Shown one piece after another: positions 33,264 to 40,934 of a stretch of DNA of 64,000 bases. Below the pieces are notes generated by a model. It was not told where the DNA came from. It did not search any database and worked only from the letters and a program-made list of their open reading frames with translations. Numbering within the stretch: the first letter of the stretch is position 1; each line of letters begins with the position of its first letter. The position numbers were made by a program, and so were the translations under genes. Source of the stretch: Oleispirillum sp963668495 (GTDB lineage Bacteria > Pseudomonadota > Alphaproteobacteria > Rhodospirillales > Rhodospirillaceae); the NCBI GenBank assembly GCA_963668495.1, contig OY764545.1:2170001-2234000 (forward strand), given 5' to 3'.

Positions 33264-34271
33264 TTATGCGTCCTGCAACCAGCGTGCGGCATCAACAGCA
33301 AAGTAGGTAATAATCGCGTCGGCTCCGGCTCGTTTGAACGAAGTCAGGCTTTCAAGGACGATTTTTTTGTAATCGAAACAGCCTGCATCGGCAGCCATAC
33401 GGATCATGGTGTATTCGCCACTGACCTGATAAACCACGGTCGGCATGCGGAATGTGTCTTTGACCTTATGGACAATATCCAAGTATGGCATACCCGGTTT
33501 GACCATGACCATGTCAGCACCTTCTTCGATATCCATGGCAACTTCACGCATGGCTTCGTTGGTGTTTGCAGGGTCCATTTGATAGGTCTTTTTATCACCT
33601 TTAAGCGCGCCACCAGAACCAACGGCATCACGGAATGGCCCATAATATGCGGAGGCATATTTGGCAGCATAAGACATGATAACCACGTTCTCAAAGCCGG
33701 CATCATCCAAAGCCATGCGGATGCAGCCAATGCGCCCATCCATCATATCGGATGGAGCGATAATGTCACACCCGGCCTGAGCCTGAACCACGGCCTGTTG
33801 GCACAGCATATCTATGGTTTCATCATTTAAGATGACGTCGCCTTGAACTATGCCATCGTGCCCATCGCTGTTGTAAGGGTCTAAGGCCACATCACAGATA
33901 ATGCCAAGGTTCGGAACCGCTTCCTTGATTGCGCGAACTGCCTGACAAACAATGTTGTCAGGGTTGACGGCTTCTTTGGCTTCTGGAGTTTTGAACTTGG
34001 CATTTACGTGTGGAAAAAGGCAAAGGGCAGGGATGCCTAAGGCCGCAGCTTCCTTTGCGGCTTTCACGACGCCGGGAATGTCATAACGGACAACGCCAGG
34101 CATTGTCGGGATTTCTTTGCATTCTTCTGGGGTGTCCGTAATAAAGACGGACCAGATCAAATCATTCGGGGTTATGCCGCATTCAGAAACCATGCGCCGC
34201 AACCAGTCGGTTTGACGATTGCGGCGCATGCGTGTTTGCGGAAAAGCCCCCACGAGCGGGGTTTGTGTCAT
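33264..34271 (-). CDS. hemB: delta-aminolevulinic acid dehydratase (porphobilinogen synthase)
   Basis: HemB joins two aminolevulinate molecules into porphobilinogen for haem synthesis. The 335 residues show the Schiff-base lysines in MSYAAKYASAYYGPFRDA and VMVKPGMPYLDI, and APSDMMDGRIG. The metal site is of the magnesium type: CDVALDPYNSDGHDG has Asp in place of the zinc cysteines, as in Bradyrhizobium and Pseudomonas. Its ATG overlaps the stop of metY by four bases, so these two unrelated pathway genes are translationally coupled. Confidence 0.98.
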   Translation of the reverse strand: MTQTPLVGAFPQTRMRRNRQTDWLRRMVSECGITPNDLIWSVFITDTPEECKEIPTMPGVVRYDIPGVVKAAKEAAALGIPALCLFPHVNAKFKTPEAKEAVNPDNIVCQAVRAIKEAVPNLGIICDVALDPYNSDGHDGIVQGDVILNDETIDMLCQQAVVQAQAGCDIIAPSDMMDGRIGCIRMALDDAGFENVVIMSYAAKYASAYYGPFRDAVGSGGALKGDKKTYQMDPANTNEAMREVAMDIEEGADMVMVKPGMPYLDIVHKVKDTFRMPTVVYQVSGEYTMIRMAADAGCFDYKKIVLESLTSFKRAGADAIITYFAVDAARWLQDA

Positions 34272-35560
34272 GCTTTCTCCAGCGCTTGTTCGAGATCGGC
34301 GAGAATATCGTCGATGTGTTCGATACCAATAGACAGCCGAACGTACCCCTCTGACACGCCGGATGCAAGTTGCTCTTCCGGGCTAAGTTGAGAGTGGGTG
34401 GTGCTGGCCGGGTGGATGGCAAGGCTTCTTGCGTCGCCAATATTGGCAACATGATAGAATAGCCCCAGCGCGTTGATAAAGTTCCGCCCCGATTCCAATC
34501 CACCCTTCAATTCAAACCCCAAAAGGCCGCTGTAACCACCTGAAAGATATTTATCGGCACGTTCGCGGTTTATACCAGTTTGAACACTGGGATGGATAAC
34601 TTTAGCAACCTTGGGATGGTTCGATAAATAGTCTGCAACCTTTGTCGCGTTGTCGCTGTGTGCCCGCATTCTCAATGGCAAGGTTTCGATGCCCTGCAAA
34701 TGTTGAAAGGCGTTAAACGGTGTTGTTGCTCCGCCCATATCCCGCAAAATGGTCACGCGCATTTTCAGAATGTAGGCAATGGGGCCCAGTGGTTTGACTG
34801 CCTCAGTCCAGACGGCACCGTGGTAGGATTCATCAGGAGTATTGAGAAGAGGGAAGCGGTCTGCATTGCCTTCCCAGTCAAATTTGCCACTATCAACTAC
34901 TATGCCACCAAGAGATGTGCCATGACCGCCGATATATTTGGTTGTGGAGTACAAAACGATTGCAGCACCGTGATCAAGCGGGCGGCACAAAAGCGGGGCT
35001 GCTGTATTGTCAACGATCAAAGGAATGCCAAAGCGTTGTCCGATTTCTGCCACTTCGGCAATCGGGAATACTTGCAACTTGGGATTCGGCAATGTTTCCG
35101 CATAATATGCGCGCGTTTTATCATCTGTTGCGCGGGCAAAAGCCTCGGGATCATGGGGATCGACAAAACGGACCTCAATGCCCAGTATTTTCAGAGTATG
35201 TGCAAAAAGTGTATGCGTGCCGCCATACAGATCTGTTGAGGAAACAATGTTGTCTCCGGCCTCTGCAATGTTCAAAATTGCATAGGTAATCGCGGTTTGC
35301 CCCGATGATACAGCAAGTGCTGCGACGCCGCCCTCCAGCAGAGCCACCCGTTTTTCCAAAGCATCGTGGGTTGGGTTCATCAATCGCGTATATATGTTGC
35401 CCAAATCTTTAAGAGCAAATAGGTTCGCGGCATGTTCGGCGCTATCAAATTGGTATGATGTGGTTTGATAAATTGGAACCACGACGGAATTGGTGCTGTC
35501 ATCTTTACGGAAGCCACCATGCAGAGCCAATGTCTCTGGACGCAGATTATTTGCTGTCAT
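34268..35560 (-). CDS. metY: O-acetylhomoserine aminocarboxypropyltransferase (sulfhydrylase)
   Basis: A PLP enzyme of the Cys/Met-metabolism family that makes homocysteine directly from O-acetylhomoserine and sulfide. The 430 residues start LRPETLALHGGFRKDDSTNSVVVPIYQTTSYQFDS, typical of MetY. The PLP lysine lies in LYSTTKYIGGHG, and YTRLMNPTHDALEKRVALLEGG binds PLP phosphate. The late block STTHSQLSPEEQLASGVSEGYVRLSIGIE separates MetY from MetB and MetZ. The sulfide it uses links it to cyuA-type cysteine breakdown, by inference only. Confidence 0.95.
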   Translation of the reverse strand: MTANNLRPETLALHGGFRKDDSTNSVVVPIYQTTSYQFDSAEHAANLFALKDLGNIYTRLMNPTHDALEKRVALLEGGVAALAVSSGQTAITYAILNIAEAGDNIVSSTDLYGGTHTLFAHTLKILGIEVRFVDPHDPEAFARATDDKTRAYYAETLPNPKLQVFPIAEVAEIGQRFGIPLIVDNTAAPLLCRPLDHGAAIVLYSTTKYIGGHGTSLGGIVVDSGKFDWEGNADRFPLLNTPDESYHGAVWTEAVKPLGPIAYILKMRVTILRDMGGATTPFNAFQHLQGIETLPLRMRAHSDNATKVADYLSNHPKVAKVIHPSVQTGINRERADKYLSGGYSGLLGFELKGGLESGRNFINALGLFYHVANIGDARSLAIHPASTTHSQLSPEEQLASGVSEGYVRLSIGIEHIDDILADLEQALEKA

Positions 35561-35575
35561 TTTTTTTACTCCATA

Positions 35576-35604
35576 GCAGGGGCGACATCTTGGTCATGTC
35601 TCTG
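35576..35604 (-). promoter_or_regulatory. imperfect hairpin in the metY leader
   Basis: On the minus strand GCAG...GACAT, a seven-base loop, ATGTC...CTGC form a two-part stem 15 bases before the metY start. It may be a structured leader that affects translation. It does not match a SAM riboswitch that I can recognise. Confidence 0.3.
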
Positions 35605-35680
35605 CTTTTGCGTCAAGGTACAATCATATAATAATGTTAAATAAAATAATATACTTCGTTTTTGTGTTGAATTCGCTGAC

Positions 35681-35695
35681 TTGACGTTAGGTCAA
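35681..35695. promoter_or_regulatory. TTGAC-N5-GTCAA inverted repeat between metY and the DUF6898 gene
   Basis: An inverted repeat with five-base arms in the 187-base divergent region. It could be an operator for a dimeric regulator of metY or its neighbour. The left arm also resembles a -35 element, so overlap with a promoter is possible. Confidence 0.3.
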
Positions 35696-35747
35696 CCAAT
35701 TGCCTAAATGTGATTGGAACGTTATCCAACAAAAATAGGGGATGGTA

Positions 35748-35924
35748 GTGGCAGAGATTTTGTTTGAATTCAGACAAATAGGAAACAGCGTTAAAGTTAC
35801 TGCTATCGATCCTAAAACCGGGACTGAGGTTTCAATCGTCGGCAGCGCATCAATGACGCAATATTCGCTACAACAGGCGGCAAAGCGGAAATTGGAACGA
35901 GTAATTGGGCAAAAAAATAACTAA
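35748..35924 (+). CDS. small DUF6898-type protein of unknown function
   Basis: A 58-residue protein resembling the small alphaproteobacterial DUF6898 family, with the conserved core FEFRQIGNSVKVTAIDPKTGTEVSIVG and a helical, basic C terminus (LQQAAKRKLERVIGQ). The first part looks like a small beta sheet. The start chosen is GTG 35748, because AGGGG lies six bases before it; an ATG at 35742 in the same frame is too close to that site. Its function is not known. A strong hairpin follows immediately. Confidence 0.75.
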   Translation: MAEILFEFRQIGNSVKVTAIDPKTGTEVSIVGSASMTQYSLQQAAKRKLERVIGQKNN

Positions 35925-35946
35925 GGGCACACGCGGGTGTGCCCTT
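35914..35946 (-). terminator. terminator shared by mucR and the DUF6898 gene
   Basis: AAGGGCACAC (35923-35932) and GTGTGCCCTT (35937-35946) form a perfect ten-base stem with a four-base loop. On the minus strand it is followed by AGTTATTTTTTT, so it ends mucR transcripts. On the plus strand no T run follows, so it acts mainly leftward. Confidence 0.75.
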
Positions 35947-35992
35947 GGGATCTTGGGTGGTGAGGCTGCTTCCAGTGAAATTGAAAGGCAGT

Positions 35993-36418
35993 TTAGCTTT
36001 TCGGTTTGCGACCAAGTCCGATTCGTTTAGCAAATTCAGAACGTTGCACGGCATAGTTCGGTGCGACAATCGGGTAATCTGCCGGTAGCCCCCATTTGGC
36101 TTTATAGTCTTCCGGGGTCATGCCGTAATTGGTCCGCAAGTGGCGTTTCAGCATTTTCAGTTTTTTGCCATCTTCAAGGCAGATCAAGTAATCCGGGGTT
36201 ACGGACTTGCGCACAGGAACAGCCGGCTTTTGGGCTTCCTTGCAGCTGGAAAGACCGTTTTCGGATTGAAGAGAAGAGAGAACCTTAAAGGTTGACTGTA
36301 AAACTTCAGGTATTTGTTCGGACGGCAGTGAATTATTGCTGACATAAGCGGATACAATGTCCACGGCCATCTTCATCACGTCTTCTTTTTGGATAGTTTC
36401 ATTTTGCGAATTGGACAT
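35993..36418 (-). CDS. mucR: MucR/Ros-family transcriptional regulator
   Basis: A 141-residue MucR/Ros protein; family members bind AT-rich promoters and control motility, exopolysaccharide and cell-cycle genes. The C-terminal block is typical: PDYLICLEDGKKLKMLKRHLRTNYGMTPEDYKAKWGLPADYPIVAPNYA. In the Ros zinc finger (C-x2-C-x9-H-x3-H) the positions read Cys, Asp, His and Asn, so the zinc site is altered. The N terminus is the oligomerising part. A -35 TTGACA lies upstream (36478-36483) in an AT-rich region, which could be an autoregulatory target. Confidence 0.93.
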   Translation of the reverse strand: MSNSQNETIQKEDVMKMAVDIVSAYVSNNSLPSEQIPEVLQSTFKVLSSLQSENGLSSCKEAQKPAVPVRKSVTPDYLICLEDGKKLKMLKRHLRTNYGMTPEDYKAKWGLPADYPIVAPNYAVQRSEFAKRIGLGRKPKS

Positions 36419-36871
36419 GATGTTTGGACTCCACAGTTCTTTGAGCTTTGGAGATAGATGTCACTGTTCTGAATTAGTGTCAATTATATTTATTGGCTTT
36501 TTTAAGAAAATAGGCATATTTTTCAAAATATTGAATTAATAATCACGCATATAAGAGGGGTTCTTGACATATTTCCTGTGGTTTTCCCCGTGAATACAGA
36601 GTGCAGCGTCTTCGGAGTGTAATCTAACTCACAAGAAATAGTTCCAACATTCAATTTAAACTATATTTAGAGCCTTTCGCACTGCTTTCTCCTGCTTGTC
36701 ATTCAGGGCACTTAAGCGCACTGAAAGATAAGCAATTATATTGCGTTTTTGTGTGCGGTATGGTTTATCACCCCAAGATATGGTACATGTTCACCCACGT
36801 CAGCTGACTTATACATCATATTTAGCATACGTTTATCCAATTTTTTAATATTATCAAAGAGGTAATGGGCT
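36419..36871. other. 453-base intergenic region between mucR and rpiB
   Basis: AT-rich DNA with no credible gene. For mucR (minus strand) a promoter is possible: TTGACA (36478-36483), 17-base spacer, CATCTA (36455-36460). The rest holds T/A runs of the kind MucR binds. The rpiB promoter must also be here; TTGCGT-N17-TTTATC near 36741-36770 is weak. I see no RNA gene, but a small RNA cannot be excluded. Confidence 0.5.
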
Positions 36872-37339
36872 GTGGAACGCACAACGCAATCTTTCAATGG
36901 TTCAAATAGTGTAGCAGTTGCCAGCGATCATGGCGGCTTGGATCTGAAGAATTGTTTGCGCGATATGATGGCGGAAATGGGGATTGAGGTCATTGATCTT
37001 GGCACCCATGACAGCCAATCCGTTGATTACCCTGATTATGCAAAAGCCATGGCAGAGACCATTGCTGAAGGTAAGGCTGACCGTGGCGTTCTGGTCTGTG
37101 GAACCGGAATTGGCATCAGCATTGCCGCCAACCGCTATTCTCATATTCGTGCTGCACTTGTACATGATGCTTTTGGTGCAAAAATGTGCCGTCAGCACAA
37201 TGACGCCAATGTACTTGTACTTGGTGGACGTACAACAGGCGATGAAGTCGCAAAAGACTGCCTTCGTCTGTTTTTGGAAACACCGTTTGAAGGCGGACGC
37301 CATCAGCGCCGGGTTTCCAAGCTCTCGCTCACAGACTGA
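36872..37339 (+). CDS. rpiB: ribose-5-phosphate isomerase B
   Basis: RpiB interconverts ribose 5-phosphate and ribulose 5-phosphate in the pentose phosphate pathway. The 155 residues include VAVASDHGGLDLKN, DLGTHDSQSVDYPDYA, the active-site Cys in VLVCGTGIGISIAANR, and HNDANVLVLGGRTTG. It starts at GTG 36872 after AAAGAGG; the first ten residues are not conserved, as is usual in this family. glyA follows 54 bases later; rpiB-glyA-nrdR is a common alphaproteobacterial order. Confidence 0.96.
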   Translation: MERTTQSFNGSNSVAVASDHGGLDLKNCLRDMMAEMGIEVIDLGTHDSQSVDYPDYAKAMAETIAEGKADRGVLVCGTGIGISIAANRYSHIRAALVHDAFGAKMCRQHNDANVLVLGGRTTGDEVAKDCLRLFLETPFEGGRHQRRVSKLSLTD

Positions 37340-37393
37340 AGCACCGCATGCTAGATCTGTGCTTATACAGTCGTTGAAGGAAAGGTTTATAGG

Positions 37394-38689
37394 ATGGTTC
37401 AATCCGATGCGTTTTTCACACAATCGCTGGCAAGTCGCGATCCGGCGCTTGCTGCCGCTGTGCAGAAAGAATTAGGTCGCCAGCGTGGTGAAATTGAGCT
37501 GATCGCTTCTGAAAATATTGTGTCCCGCGCAGTACTTGAAGCCCAAGGCTCCGTCCTGACCAATAAATATGCCGAGGGCTACCCGGCAAAACGCTATTAT
37601 GGCGGTTGTGAATACGTCGATATTGCTGAAGAGTTGGCAATCAATCGTGCAAAAGAGCTGTTCGGTGCTGAGTTTGTCAATGTGCAGCCGCATTCCGGCG
37701 CGCAAGCCAACTTTGCCGTTATGCTGGCGACTGTGAAACCGGGCGATACCATCATGGGCTTGTCTTTGGATGCTGGTGGGCACTTGACCCACGGTGCGGC
37801 TCCGGCAGTTTCCGGCAAATGGTTCAATGCCGTACAGTATGGCGTGGATAAGGATACCCACCGTATTGATATGGATGCTGTGGCTGCTATGGCTCGTCAG
37901 CACAAGCCGAAAGTCATTATCACCGGTGGTTCCGCTTATCCGCGTCAAATTGACTTTAAAGCATTCCGTGCCGTCGCAGACGAAGTCGGTGCATTGTTGA
38001 TGGTGGATATGGCGCACTTTGCTGGTCTGGTTGCGGCTGGTGCTCACCCGAACCCGTTGGAATATGCTGACGTGGTTACCACAACTACGCACAAGACCCT
38101 GCGTGGTCCGCGTGGCGGCATGATTTTGACCAATAACCCGGATTTGGCCAAAAAAATCAATTCGGCGATTTTCCCCGGTTCTCAAGGCGGTCCTTTGATG
38201 CATGTGATTGCCGCTAAGGCTGTTGCTTTCGGTGAAGCCCTGACCCCGGAATTTAAGGCCTATGGTCAGCAAGTCGTCGATAATGCCAAAGCCCTTGGGA
38301 CAGTGTTGAAAAACCGTGGCTTGGATCTGGTTTCCGGCGGTACGGATACGCACTTGGTGCTGGTTGATCTGCGTCCGATGAAGTTGACCGGGAATATTGC
38401 GGAAAAAGCTTTGGAACGTGCAGGGATGACCTGTAACAAAAACGGTATTCCGTTTGACCCGGAAAAACCGATGGTGACATCCGGTATTCGTTTGGGGTCT
38501 CCGGCCGCAACTTCTCGCGGATTTGGTGTTGCTGAATTTGAAAAAGTCGGCAACCTGATCTGTGACGTTCTGGAGGTTCTGCACCAAAACCCTGACGGTG
38601 ACCTGTTGGTGGAAAAACGTGTACACGAAGATGTTCAGAACCTGCTGGCACAGTTCCCGATTTACTCGGACTTGAACTACGTCGGTTAA
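37394..38689 (+). CDS. glyA: serine hydroxymethyltransferase
   Basis: GlyA converts serine and tetrahydrofolate to glycine and methylene-tetrahydrofolate, the main one-carbon source. The 431 residues contain ELIASENIVSRAVLEAQGSVLTNKYAEGYP, YYGGCEYVD, and the PLP lysine in TTTTHKTLRGPRGG. The late VTSGIRLGSPAATSRGF is also typical. The gene lies between rpiB and nrdR on the same strand. A 425-residue open frame on the opposite strand is a shadow of its codon bias. Confidence 0.98.
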   Translation: MVQSDAFFTQSLASRDPALAAAVQKELGRQRGEIELIASENIVSRAVLEAQGSVLTNKYAEGYPAKRYYGGCEYVDIAEELAINRAKELFGAEFVNVQPHSGAQANFAVMLATVKPGDTIMGLSLDAGGHLTHGAAPAVSGKWFNAVQYGVDKDTHRIDMDAVAAMARQHKPKVIITGGSAYPRQIDFKAFRAVADEVGALLMVDMAHFAGLVAAGAHPNPLEYADVVTTTTHKTLRGPRGGMILTNNPDLAKKINSAIFPGSQGGPLMHVIAAKAVAFGEALTPEFKAYGQQVVDNAKALGTVLKNRGLDLVSGGTDTHLVLVDLRPMKLTGNIAEKALERAGMTCNKNGIPFDPEKPMVTSGIRLGSPAATSRGFGVAEFEKVGNLICDVLEVLHQNPDGDLLVEKRVHEDVQNLLAQFPIYSDLNYVG

Positions 38690-38725
38690 GGTTCCGTAAC
38701 TGAAAACAGAGAAAAGGGGGTTTTC

Positions 38726-39187
38726 ATGCGGTGTCCGTTTTGTGGTCACGAAGAGACTCAGGTTAAAGATTCCCGACCGACGGAGGATAACTCCGCCATT
38801 CGGCGGCGTCGATCCTGTGCCGCTTGTGCTTCACGCTTTACAACTTTTGAACGGGTGCAAATCCGGGATATGGTTGTTGTCAAGCGTGACGGACGCAAAG
38901 CCCCCTTTGATCGTGATAAACTGGCGCGTTCCATTCAGGTTGCGGTTCGTAAACGTGATATTGATCCTGAACGGATTGAACGGATTGCAACAGCCATTCA
39001 AAGGCGACTTGAAACCTCGGGAGAGGCTGAAGCGACCTCTGATGCCATTGGCGATATGGTGATGGAAGCTTTGTTAGAGCTGGACCCTGTCGCCTACATT
39101 CGTTTTGCCTCCGTTTATAAGAATTTCCGTGAAGCCACGGATTTCGAAGAATTGGTTGGGAAAATCAGTGAACAACTCCGCAGCTGA
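38726..39187 (+). CDS. nrdR: transcriptional repressor NrdR
   Basis: NrdR represses ribonucleotide reductase genes when dATP is abundant. The 153 residues comprise a zinc ribbon (MRCPFCGHEETQVKDSRP, then RRRRSCAACASRFTTFERV; four cysteines) and an ATP-cone domain (about 49-139; VVKRDGRKAPFDRDKLARSI, ASVYKNFREATDF). A GGGGG-type site precedes the ATG. Its 3' end overlaps the ribD start by 20 bases, the standard nrdR-ribD arrangement. Confidence 0.98.
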   Translation: MRCPFCGHEETQVKDSRPTEDNSAIRRRRSCAACASRFTTFERVQIRDMVVVKRDGRKAPFDRDKLARSIQVAVRKRDIDPERIERIATAIQRRLETSGEAEATSDAIGDMVMEALLELDPVAYIRFASVYKNFREATDFEELVGKISEQLRS

Positions 39188-40286
39188 CCTTGACATTCTC
39201 CATATGCGTCATGCCTTAATGTTGGCACGGCGCGGATTGGGGCAAGTCTGGCCAAATCCGGCAGTTGGATGTGTACTGGTGCGGGATGGTGTCGTCGTCG
39301 GTAGAGGTTGGACGCAGCCGGGTGGTCGTCCCCATGCCGAGGCGGTCGCACTGTCAAAAGCCAAGGACGCGGCCTGCGGCTCGACGGCCTATGTTACGCT
39401 TGAACCCTGTAGTCACCACGGCAAAACACCACCGTGTTCCGATGCATTAATTGCTGCGGGGGTTAGACGTGTGGTCGTTGCCTGTCTTGATCCTGACCCA
39501 CGTGTTAATGGCAACGGCATTCAAAAGTTAAGGGACGCAGGAATTCACGTTGATACCGGACTGCTGGAAGCTGAGGCGCGAAGGCTGAACATTGGCTTTT
39601 TGCATAAGGTCGAGCTAGGCCGCCCATTCATTCATATGAAGATAGCCACCACTTTGGATGGTTATACAGCGACAGCTACCGGACATAGTCAGTGGATTAC
39701 AGGAGATAAAGCACGGCAAGAAGGCCATCGTATGCGGTCTGAGGCTGATGCTATTCTTACCGGAAGCGGGACATTGGCAGCTGATGATCCAATGTTGACG
39801 GTCCGTTTACCGGGCTTGGACAGGCGGCAACCTGTTCGAATTGTTCTTGAAGGCGAAACCCCGGTTTCTGAGGATTCTAAAATCTGGAGCAGTACAGCTA
39901 CATCCCCAGTCTGGTTGATAACCTGTAAAGATTTGCCGGAACGGACAGCACGTTTAGCAGGGCAGGGTGTGCGGACGATTGTCGTTCCGGATGATTTAGG
40001 CAAGCAGCGTCCCGACATTGCATCCTTGGTCAAGCATCTGGCACAGCACGAAGGGATGACTCGGCTGTTTGTTGAGGCTGGGTCAACCATGAATGCGGCT
40101 TTTCTGAAAGCGGGACTAGTGGACCGTTTATCCTGGTTCCGTGCCCCAACAATCATGGGTGGGGATGGCTTGCCCGGTATTGCTCCGTTACAGCAATATA
40201 CCCTTGATAATCTTCCTCAGTTCCGTTTGAAGCGTCGCTTACCTCTGGACATGGATGTGCTTGAGGATTACGAAAGTAATAGATAG
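39168..40286 (+). CDS. ribD: bifunctional riboflavin deaminase/reductase RibD
   Basis: RibD deaminates and then reduces the pyrimidine intermediate of riboflavin synthesis. The 372 residues start at GTG 39168, overlapping nrdR; ATG 39204 is the alternative. The deaminase domain (1-145) has the zinc motif PHAEAVAL and TLEPCSHHGKTPPCSDALI. The reductase domain (150-372) has FIHMKIATTLDGYTAT, SQWITGDKARQEGHRMRSEADAILTG and LFVEAGSTMNAAFL. ribE follows 55 bases later. Confidence 0.96.
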   Translation: MNNSAADLDILHMRHALMLARRGLGQVWPNPAVGCVLVRDGVVVGRGWTQPGGRPHAEAVALSKAKDAACGSTAYVTLEPCSHHGKTPPCSDALIAAGVRRVVVACLDPDPRVNGNGIQKLRDAGIHVDTGLLEAEARRLNIGFLHKVELGRPFIHMKIATTLDGYTATATGHSQWITGDKARQEGHRMRSEADAILTGSGTLAADDPMLTVRLPGLDRRQPVRIVLEGETPVSEDSKIWSSTATSPVWLITCKDLPERTARLAGQGVRTIVVPDDLGKQRPDIASLVKHLAQHEGMTRLFVEAGSTMNAAFLKAGLVDRLSWFRAPTIMGGDGLPGIAPLQQYTLDNLPQFRLKRRLPLDMDVLEDYESNR

Positions 40287-40341
40287 CGCCCCGGCGGTGA
40301 TCGCATTTGGGCTGCGTATTCCAGATCATGGAGAATTTATA

Positions 40342-40929
40342 ATGTTTACCGGTATCGTGACGGATGTTGGCACTGTGCGCGGGATTGTTGTCGAAGGGGA
40401 TACCCGCTTTGAGATCCAGACGGCTTATGACATGTCGACTGTTGAGATCGGCGCATCCATTGCCTGTTCCGGCGTGTGTTTGACCGTGATCGAAACCGGA
40501 GATGACTGGTTTGCTGTGCAGGCGTCAGCAGAAACCCTGTCCAAATCCAACTTGGGCAGCTGGACTGTTGGCAGCCATATGAATTTGGAAAGGGCGTTGA
40601 AGGTCGGGGATGAGCTTGGCGGGCATATCGTGTCCGGTCATGTGGACGGTGTCGGCGAGGTCATTTCGATCCGTGACGAGGGCGAATCTAAACGTTTTGT
40701 TTTTCGCGCACCGGACAGCCTGAAGCTTTATATGGCTCCCAAAGGATCTGTTGCGATTGATGGTGTATCCCTGACGGTTAATGAAGTTGAAAACGATACT
40801 TTCGGCATCAATATCATTCCGCATACCCAACAGATCACTCTGTTCAAGGACTATCAGGTTGGAACACAAGTTAATTTGGAAATTGATATGCTTGCGCGGT
40901 ACGTGGCGCGTTTGATGGAACGAGGGTAA
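40342..40929 (+). CDS. ribE: riboflavin synthase alpha subunit
   Basis: Riboflavin synthase dismutates two lumazine molecules into riboflavin. The 195 residues show two lumazine-binding repeats: MFTGIVTDVGTVRG with GASIACSGVCLTV, and GGHIVSGHVDGVGEV with GSVAIDGVSLTVNEV. The ATG at 40342 is chosen as MFTGIV is the invariant start; a frame from 40255 overlapping ribD adds an unconserved extension. ribBA follows five bases later. Confidence 0.97.
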   Translation: MFTGIVTDVGTVRGIVVEGDTRFEIQTAYDMSTVEIGASIACSGVCLTVIETGDDWFAVQASAETLSKSNLGSWTVGSHMNLERALKVGDELGGHIVSGHVDGVGEVISIRDEGESKRFVFRAPDSLKLYMAPKGSVAIDGVSLTVNEVENDTFGINIIPHTQQITLFKDYQVGTQVNLEIDMLARYVARLMERG

Positions 40930-40934
40930 CGTTC

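Noticed and set aside
35561..35747. SAM riboswitch before metY
   Set aside because: The region does not show the conserved core of SAM-I or SAM-II as far as I can read. Only a simple hairpin is visible.
37472..38749. 425-residue open frame opposite glyA
   Set aside because: It lies wholly antisense to a complete, highly conserved glyA. Its composition (many Arg, His, Gln, Thr) and lack of any family motif mark it as a codon-bias shadow.
38690..40341. FMN riboswitch for the riboflavin genes
   Set aside because: The nrdR, ribD and ribE junctions overlap or are too short and lack the conserved RFN elements.
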